Assembly: GCA_030549335.1 (NCBI GenBank)
Contig: JAUKPH010000018.1
Coordinates: 4,588,001-4,652,000, forward strand
Length of the DNA: 64,000 bases
Direction: 5' to 3'
Source of the DNA: Pontederia crassipes
Lineage: Eukaryota > Streptophyta > Magnoliopsida > Commelinales > Pontederiaceae
Shown here: piece after piece, positions 56,657 to 64,000 of the stretch
How the letters are laid out: every line of letters begins with the position of its first letter
Numbering within the stretch: the stretch's first letter is position 1
Translations under genes and position numbers: made by a program
The notes under the pieces: model-generated
Database searches by the model: none
What the model saw: the letters and a program-made list of their open reading frames with translations, nothing else
Told to the model about the DNA's origin: nothing

Positions 56657-58142
56657 AGGCGTCGTTTGGTATACAAACAAGACCACGAACTGTGCCACAA
56701 TTCTGGTTTACATCCAAATGCTCATTTTTCATGCAACATGGGACCCACCATAATTAGTTCTGGGTCACGAGTTAACATGGGAGCATCTAAGTTCATTTAC
56801 ATGTTGCCATGGTTGGCATATTATACTAGTTTATAGAAATCTTTTTCATGTTTAGCTAAAATCTTATTCTTGCAAATCATATTGTTTATTATTTCTTGTT
56901 ATGTATGTTAGCACATTGTGCTTAATAAAAAATGATAATATAATATGGTTTAGTTCATGCTAATTTTCTTTTGAAAAAATGTTGACACCTTGTAGATGTG
57001 CAACAATCATACGATAAAACTATTGAAAGATGAGGAGGAATATTACGAGCTTGTAATGAAAACACTTGAAAGTAGTGTCGTATTTAATATTATGTGCCCT
57101 ATTTCAAATGCAAAGACATCTTGTAGAACTCAGTCATTATCTAAACACCAAATAACTACTAACATATTGAATGAACATCCACAAAAACGTTATGGGCTAA
57201 GATAGGATGACCAATGCAATGTTCTTAAAGCTTGAGGAGTTACTTGTTTCGAGAGGTCTAATAGCTTATACAAAAAAATATTATAACACACGAATAATTG
57301 TCATATTTCTTACATTGCACAGGAAAAGCATTGTCAAATAAAAAAAGTGTGAAGTATATTAACAATGTCTTAAATGCAGTTTGTGCTCTGAGTCATGACT
57401 TTATTTCAATGCCCAATTGAGCTATTGGTGTTCATCCTTGAATACATGACAATCGTCTTTTATACCCATATTTTATGGTATGTTATACACCATGTTTTTT
57501 CATTTTTTTATTAAACATACTAGCACTCTAACAACATGTTATATTTCATCACAATGGGACACATATTCCAGTTGTTGTCAAAATATCAAAGCAACCCCGA
57601 TTTTGAAGTCTCAAAACTTTCATATCACAAAATGTTATGACTATAATCTCATTTGATTATTCATTTCTTTTTTTTTTTTGTACTGGTTGCGAAGAATTAA
57701 CGATAGATATGTAGGTTCTCCATTAATGTATTTAAGAAGGGGATTTGTTGTTCCCGAAGGTAAACATTTTGATAAATTTTTAGCTTCTTATCGAAGTGGT
57801 AAGTATCATTTGGGTGCGTACAATAACCCTTGATCACGAAAGCACTCAAATTTTAGGGATTTATATAATCATAGACATGCACAATTACAAAATTGTGTTG
57901 AGATGGCTTTTGGTATTTTGAAGGTGAGATTTTGAATTCTTAAGTGGCAAATTCCATTTCCTTTCACAACACAACTATAGTAGTCGCATGTTGTGTGATG
58001 CATAATTTCATAAGACGTTACGATAGAAATGACTATTACTTCACCCTATTTTGACCCATGGATATTGATGTTGGTGATTTAATCCCAATGATGTTTGCTG
58101 GAGCAGATGAAGGTAATAAAGGCAATCAAATTTGTTCTTACA
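56657..58142 (+). pseudogene. PIF/Harbinger transposase pseudogene with its 5' terminal repeat
   Basis: Starts with GGCGTCGTTTGGTATAC after TTA, the usual Harbinger terminus and 3-bp target. A decayed transposase follows. 56996-57205 reads DEEEYYELVMKTLES and NILNEHPQKRYG, the N-terminal region typical of plant Harbinger transposases. 57550 onward reads NGTHIPVVV where the family has DGTHIP, so the first catalytic Asp codon is now AAT (Asn). 57760-57985 has FLASYRSGKYHLGAYNN, YNHRHAQLQNCVEMAFGILKVRF and CCVMHNFIRR. Stops and shifts occur throughout. The 3' terminal repeat was not found. It is certainly non-functional. Confidence 0.82.
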
Positions 58143-58157
58143 TTGCTACTGCACTTT

Positions 58158-58303
58158 TTTTCCGGTATCAAGGGCTATTAGTATTTGACTAATCCGGTAT
58201 CGAGGGAAGCGGAAAGGTTAAACTCCTGGCCAAGACGGCGGCTCCAGGATTCGAACCTGGGGCTACTAGCACCCAGCAAACCACACAACTGCGTCAACCG
58301 TCG
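58158..58303 (-). mobile_element. tRNA-derived SINE with perfect 15-bp target duplication
   Basis: On the minus strand the element begins CGACGGTTGACGCAGTTG (A-box region), carries a perfect B box GGTTCGAATCC about 45 bases in, and ends in a short A run. TTGCTACTGCACTTT occurs exactly on both sides (58143-58157 and 58304-58318). About 146 bp, a normal plant SINE size. It landed in or just after the Harbinger remnant. Confidence 0.9.
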
Positions 58304-58318
58304 TTGCTACTGCACTTT

Positions 58319-59131
58319 GAAATGCAAAATCGAGATCGTTCAACTATGTTATTGATTTTTATCTGCATGCTTCTCTGTTACCATTTCCATTCATTTTATG
58401 ATTTTTATTAACTTGCTAAATTGTGTACAAGAAATAATGTAACATAAGGTGAATATCTCATATTTAAGATTAATCATAATATCTCACACGTTATAATTTT
58501 TTTAATTGTGCTGCCATGGCATTGTGGTAATATTTTGCAGTGCTAGAATGTTGAAATTTGATGGACTCAGAGGTTCTGACATTACTCTAATAGCATTCTC
58601 GATTATGTTGTATAGCTTTCTACCTCTTAAACAGTTATGTCATTTCATCATGCAAAATATCAGGGAGCTTCATATAAGAGTCATCAAATTCTTATGTATT
58701 CCTTATCGGAAAAAAAGAAAAATTCTTATGTATTCATTGAATGGAGTAGTTAATTACTTACTCATTTGTACTTGTATGCATGTGTAATTATGGGAGTGTG
58801 ATATGTGTGGAAAAAATTTAATGCTAGTAAATTGAGATGTAAAATTTGTCATTTCTTTAAAGTGATAATGATGCTTTATATATATTCTTTTCCGGTAAGA
58901 AGTGAACACATTTATTTTCATATCTTCAAGTCCGTTAGTGCACTACATTTCCCAAAGTCGCCACTTACGCCACGTGTTCGGCAATGAGCAACGACCGCCA
59001 CCTTCACGTCGTCCACCGCCTCTCCACGTACACTAAAGACACCTATTTCTCACGTACCACCGCCACCGAGTTTACCACCTCTGCCGCTCTGCGCCGCCGT
59101 CTCCACCACACCCCACAGCCGGCCACCATCG
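58319..59131. other. Intergenic and PFK promoter region
   Basis: No gene seen. TTTATATATATTC at about 58874 is a possible TATA region, but it lies about 250 bp before the PFK start. GC content rises sharply from about 58960, so the leader probably starts there. Confidence 0.4.
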
Positions 59132-60746
59132 ATGGACTTCACCGCTAGCACAGACGGCTGCCCCGCTGTCGCTCTCGACGCAGCCGACGGCGAAGGTTGC
59201 CATGTCGCCCTCCCTCCCTTCTCCCTCCGCAACCTCCCCCACCTCTCGCACTACCTGGAGACCCCCTCCCTCCCCAACCCCATCGACCGCAACCCCTTCT
59301 ACCGCCCCTCCGACGGCTTCTACGTCCAACCCTCCGACGTCATCCTAGGCCAGATCGTCTTCGATCTATCCTCCTCCCCCTCCGCCGCCGCCGCCCAGGG
59401 CCAACTCGTCGCCTACCACCGCGCCGGCCCCCGGCGCACAATCCACTTCGACCCCGCCGCCGCGCGTGCCGCCATCGTCACCTGCGGGGGCCTCTGCCCT
59501 GGGCTCAACACCGTCGTCCGGGAGCTCGTGGTTGGCCTCTGGGAACTCTACGGCGTCAGGGAGATCTATGGCGTGCCCAACGGCTACCGCGGGTTCTTCT
59601 CTGCCGAGCCCCTCCCTCTGGACCCCAAGATCGTGGACGGGTGGCACAAGCGCGGCGGCACCGTGCTCGCCACCTCTAGGGGCGGCTTCGACGTCGACAA
59701 GATCGTCCATGCCATCGAACGCCGGGGTTTCAATCAGGTGAGAATTAACCATGCTTTGTGATAGTACCATCGACTTGGTGAAGTCTTTTCAGCACAAACA
59801 TGCGCACTGGAGCATACGTAGTAGCAGTAGTTCTCCTGGTTTAGCAAGCAAGTAAAAAAAGAAGTTTTTTTTCACGTACAAATCGGTAAAACAGCATAAA
59901 ATTTTCTGCAAAAATGCTATGTAGATTTACTGCATTGGTGGAGATGGAACGATGAGGGGCGCAGTGAAGCTGTTCAAAGAGATCAAGCGCCGGGGGCTGA
60001 ACGTATCGGTAACCGGGATACCGAAGACCGTGGACAACGACATCGGCATCATCGACAAGTCCTTCGGGTTCCAGACGGCCGTGGAGATGGCGCAGCAGGC
60101 GATCAACGCGGCCCACGTCGAGGCGGAGAGCGCCGTGAACGGCATCGGCCTGGTCAAGCTGATGGGCAGGAGCACCGGCCACATCGCCCTGCACGCGACG
60201 CTGAGCAGCCGCGACGTGGACTGCTGCCTGATCCCCGAGAACGACTTCTACCTGGAAGGCAAAGGGGGGCTGTTCCAGTTCCTCGATCAGCGGCTCAAGC
60301 AGAACGGCCACGCCGTGATCGTAGTCGCCGAGGGCGCCGGCCAGGACATGATACCTCGGACGGACGCGGAGAGAGAGCGGAAGGACGAGTCGGGGAATCC
60401 AATCTTCCTGGACATCGGAGCGTGGCTGAAGTCGGAGCTGAAGAGGTGGTGGGGGCGTGACCACCCCGGGGAGCTGTTCACGGTCAAGTACATCGATCCG
60501 ACCTACATGATACGGGCGGTTCCGGCCAATGCCACCGACAACCTCTACTGCACCTTGTTGGCTCACTCGGCCATCCATGGCGTCATGGCTGGTTACACAG
60601 GCTTCGTTGCAGGGCCCATAAACGGAAACTATGGCTACATTCCGATGGAGGAGGTGGCCGTCGCCAGGAACGTGGTGGACACCAGGGATCACAAGTGGGC
60701 GTGGGTGAGGTCAGTGACAACACAGCCAGATTTCCTACGAACTTAG
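59132..60746 (+). CDS. PFK: ATP-dependent 6-phosphofructokinase (plant PFK), 2 exons
   Basis: Exons 59132-59737 and 59925-60746 with a 187-bp GT-AG intron in phase 0; 475 residues. It phosphorylates fructose 6-phosphate with ATP, the committed step of glycolysis. Seen: [15 protein letters not shown] (117 on), [14 protein letters not shown] (207-211) across the exon 2 start, PKTVDND (235-241) with the catalytic Asp, [17 protein letters not shown] (283-291), [19 protein letters not shown] and the C-terminus QPDFLRT. GGDGT instead of GGDDS marks the ATP-using and not the PPi-using enzyme. No clear transit peptide is visible, so a cytosolic location is likely. Exon 1 is extremely GC-rich, as in many monocot genes. 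The ATG is the first in frame after upstream out-of-frame ATGs. The paralogue number cannot be assigned. Confidence 0.93.
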
Positions 60747-61655
60747 GAGACGAGCTGCCAGAACCCAGCAGCTGTCTTTTAGTTGCTTTGAATGAGGTGC
60801 CACTTCCAAGGCACAAGAAATGTGTAACTTTGTTTACTGGATGCCTTGGAGATATTGAGATGAGAATAACTTGTGTTAACGAGACGAACAAAAACAAGTA
60901 TTCAATAAATTACTAGCTTACAAGTATATATATTTAGCATATTATATATAATGGTTTTAACGCAATGAATTGAATACTACATTTTAATTTAACGCCGTCA
61001 AAGCTTTAGAACAAAAGCAGATAAATTTCTCTTCGGTCCACAAAATAAGAAAAGATCATATGCCACTGATTGATAAAAGAAGGTTCTACTTCTTTTTCGA
61101 GCTCAATTAATTCAATTTCGAAATATTTTTTAACAGAATTTTTTTAAATTCAAACTTAAAACTTTTTTTATTTAAACCAAAAGAAGCCACTACCATTCTA
61201 TCCCAACAACAGACTTTGGTGTTAGGACTTTTGTTTTACGTGTTTGTGCCTTCGTACTCTAGAGCATCTTATAAATCTTATAAGAGGAATATAGAAGTAG
61301 AACCCTAAAATATATAAAATAATAAAGAGTTGTCAAATTCCGTAATCCAAAAGTCCACAAAAGTAAGAATTCACTCCACATATATAAATAAAATAATGAG
61401 AGCTTGGTGCTTATCATCATATATGTATGATCTCCGCTTGTAGGAAACACCAGAAATGTTGTCTTAAGGATCAAATGAAGTTTACAAATACACAATGGGA
61501 GCAACAGAAGACGAGTTGATGTTTTTAATAAGTTGGCATTGATTTAATTAAATAAATTATTAGGGTAAAACATCGAAGATCGATGAACATTTAATGTGGT
61601 AAAACTCTCTTGATCAATGTGAGTGAAGGAATTGGTAATAAATAAATAGGGGTAT
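60747..61655. other. PFK 3' flank and intergenic DNA
   Basis: The first ~170 bases, to about 60916 with CAATAAATTAC near 60903, fit a PFK 3' UTR and polyadenylation region. The rest is AT-rich with no feature. Confidence 0.45.
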
Positions 61656-61959
61656 TGTCGGAATACCTCGTAGCGGAAGACGGATCGTTAGAAGACTTTT
61701 CTACGTTATATCGGACTCGTCGTCGGGACTTCGATCACGTACGGAAAGAAGTCGTATGTTCCACAATCCAATCTACATCGGACATCGTCGAAAACTTGAT
61801 GAAGTCGACAGCCTTCAACAGTTTGTCGGACAACTCATGCACACCGGAAAAATGAGGCATCACACTCATTTATACACATGAGTGTTAACTGCATCCATGC
61901 AGTTTCGCAAACTGCTTTTGCAGTTTATGCCATGGCCCATTAGGGGCGTAAGTCCAACA
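61656..61959 (-). mobile_element. 3' LTR of a minus-strand LTR retroelement leaving the window
   Basis: The 304-bp segment has TGTCGGAATAC...AAGTCCAACA ends on the plus strand, so TGTTGGACTT...TTCCGACA on the minus strand. It is preceded on the minus strand by a polypurine tract. The short LTR and TGTTGGA start suggest Ty1-copia, which is an inference. The other LTR is beyond 64000. Confidence 0.7.
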
Positions 61960-61972
61960 ATCTCCCACTCGC
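61960..61972 (-). other. Polypurine tract of the terminal LTR element
   Basis: On the minus strand GCGAGTGGGAGAT directly abuts the LTR start TGTTGG, the classic layout for plant copia-like elements. Confidence 0.75.
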
Positions 61973-64000
61973 ACATAATAGGCTATTATTGCTTTCAGTA
62001 AATTGTCTGTTATGGTAGATGGATCGTGCGACCCACGAGTACATCCACAACTTAGGGAGAACTATGACATGTTAGGGATACATAGTCACTCAACCACCTG
62101 AGAGCTTATAGACATGTTAGGGATACATAGTTGCTCGATCAATTTGAGAGCAAAAAATTATGACCACATAACTGTTCAATCAACATATGAGTGCATGCTA
62201 TAACGTGTTATCGTTATATAGCTACTCAAATATCATGTGAGCCAATACTATGATTTATCAATAATACATAGTTGCTCAAACATCCATGTTACTCGCTTTG
62301 CCTTAAAAACTCCTTGCTTGCATACTCCAAACGACACACGTCTTATCATGCATGATTTCGATTGATCCGTATTTGTATGCTTATGTATTTAGCCAATTGC
62401 ATCACAAATACCATGCAGCACCAAAGAATCTCCCTCTCGTCCTCATATTTTTCAATTTTAAGTCAGTTACTTTTCTAGTCGTGGCTCGACGGGCCGCATA
62501 TAATTTTAGCCTTTGAGTACCTCGCTAAAGTAACAACACTAACCTATTACTTTGAAATATAGTCAAGAGTTTAAGAGCAATCTCTGGACTTGTTCAGTCC
62601 TTAAAAACTCACCTCTGATGAAAAACTATAGAGTATTCATCAAGTCTTAGGGTCGACTTAGCATACTAGGTTCATAACCAAGTACTGCGGTGAAAACTCT
62701 CACTGAAGGAGTGTATGTCATAAACTCGTAACACCACACAGACTGGAGTCCAGACGTCTACCCATGACGCCTGACTTGAGTCCTCCCACTAGTCGCCCAA
62801 GAATTGGCGCCACGAGGTCTCACATCTGGCTTCTCTTATCAGGCTACACAGAGTTATATATAAACTTGCATCATCCTCCCGAACATATCAGGGCGATCTT
62901 AGATCATATATCTGGATCTAAATCATTTCATCTCCGCTCTCTATACACTAAGCGCCAAGGCGATTATCCGTGTGACTGATAATCTCATGCCTGATTGACA
63001 TACTCTACATGCATTGTAAAAAACATTAACTAACTCTAGAATAAAATTTAACATAATTTTATTCATCACAAGAAGATATAGAATACATTATCGCGTAAGC
63101 TTTGCGCATGTTAATGCGTCAGTCAAACATACTTACATGTGTATTCATCAATTGTATCTCCTTAACACTGTCAAGACATACTAGACATTAATGTATCTTC
63201 CCCAATAATGATTCATCCTTTTATCAAGCAATAGTGACATACATATTGCAACAAAAGGACATACTTGACCAACAGAAGTAAAAGAAAGTTACTTAACCAG
63301 AGGGCTTCCATACCATCATTGAGTATAACCAAACTCAATTTTCATAGTTGACTACTTTATATAGTTTTGCTTTAGCTAAACTTTGCAAAAAATATCATTC
63401 TATAACATGAAGACATAATTGGAGATAGATTTTTACTTATTAATATCGCCATCTTAAGAGGCGTATATTTGATAAGCTAATCTATAGCTTGATCTCCATT
63501 ATAGTGCAAAACGAGAGTCAACATGCCCATAAGGTATCATATTATTCTTTTAATCGCCATCTAACATAGGCGCCCTGCATTAGTATGTAAACTTTTCATT
63601 TGACCAATGACACAAATATTAGACTGCTCAACTTATTGCGCATGTCTGATCATTAACCATGTTCACAAAGGGACATTTCCTTTTGTTACTTATAGAGTCA
63701 TAGAGAAAAATATGAGATTCAAAATTATCTCTTGTAATAAGAGTACCGGTGAGTGTATAGTCTTTCGTAGAATGTTTGATTCGTCTTTTTAACAGACGAC
63801 TTTTGCTATAAAGCAATAAATTTACTTGAACAATTCTTATTTAATTTTCACACCCGGTGTGAATAATTGTCTCACCCATATCATTTCTATAGAAAGACAT
63901 TAAATTCTTCATTAATAGAAGAAATCCCTTATTACTTCTAGCTATACATAATATTGTTTCACATATAATGTCATGATGACATTTTTATCCATAAAAGTGG
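61973..64000 (-). mobile_element. Internal 3' non-coding region of the terminal LTR element
   Basis: About 2 kb without a recognisable protein, continuing to the window edge. It includes a degenerate short tandem array (about 62070-62290). Pairs of CGCCATCT/AGGCG motifs occur near 63445 and 63554. Coding regions, if any, lie outside the window. Confidence 0.5.
62070..62290. repeat. Degenerate tandem repeat with ACATAGTTGCTC core
   Basis: GACATGTTAGGGATACATAGT is repeated nearly exactly at about 62076 and 62111. Weaker copies follow (ATAACTGTTCAATCAACATATGAG, ATATAGCTACTCAAATATCATG, ATACATAGTTGCTCAAACATC). The unit is about 40-60 bp with decay toward the right. Confidence 0.65.

Noticed and set aside
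58158..58303. Possible tRNA gene on the minus strand
   Set aside because: It has A and B boxes but no cloverleaf or acceptor stem that I can pair. The 15-bp target repeats and A tail show it is a SINE.

Overview
This window is plant nuclear DNA. Its genes have GT-AG introns, a plant-type mitochondrial ribosomal protein, an RGF-receptor-type LRR receptor kinase, an isoprenylated HMA protein, a DYW pentatricopeptide-repeat protein and a plant ATP-phosphofructokinase. The coding exons are GC-rich (very strongly in the PFK and receptor-kinase genes), while the intergenic DNA is very AT-rich and full of transposable elements. That contrast suggests a monocot. A Zingiberales/Musa-like genome is my guess and is not proven by anything here.

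Layout. 1.5-3.6 kb (+): a four-exon gene for mitochondrial small-subunit protein mS23, with a retroposon in intron 3 and a 76-bp duplication that creates its stop codon. 3.7-10.8 kb: no supportable gene; it holds a poly(T)-ended SINE candidate and a Mutator-like element with a 9-bp target duplication. 10.8-20.3 kb: a 3.3-kb non-coding unit in direct tandem duplication, followed by a third, more diverged relative. 20.9-24.3 kb (+): a two-exon LRR-XI receptor kinase of the RGI3/RGI4 type. 25.3-25.9 kb: a non-autonomous hAT element with a perfect 8-bp target duplication. 26.8 kb: a pure (ATT)54 microsatellite. 28.3-39.9 kb: a graveyard of LTR retroelements. It contains a decayed minus-strand Ty1-copia element, the 3' part of a long-LTR Ty3-gypsy element, and an old Ty3-type element with a nested insertion. 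43.4-45.4 kb: a Tourist-like MITE, a 34-bp retroposon stub, and a three-exon minus-strand HIPP gene. 45.5-51.2 kb (-): a complete, very young Ty3-gypsy chromovirus with an intact 1519-codon polyprotein, inserted 103 bp upstream of the HIPP start codon. 52.4-55.4 kb (-): an intronless DYW-type PPR gene matching OTP86. 55.8-58.3 kb: a long-TIR element, a PIF/Harbinger transposase pseudogene and a SINE with a perfect 15-bp target duplication. 59.1-60.7 kb (+): a two-exon ATP-dependent phosphofructokinase. 61.7-64 kb: the 3' end of a further LTR element that leaves the window.

The host genes are unrelated housekeeping and signalling genes and do not form a pathway or cluster. I see no tRNA or rRNA gene, CRISPR array or bacterial-type operon. 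The biological interest lies in how elements touch genes: the young chromovirus whose 3' LTR lies in sense orientation at the HIPP promoter, the duplication that resets the mS23 C-terminus, and several insertions whose target duplications can be read exactly. Family names come from remembered motifs and sequence similarity; no database search was possible. I did not find a convincing wholly new system.
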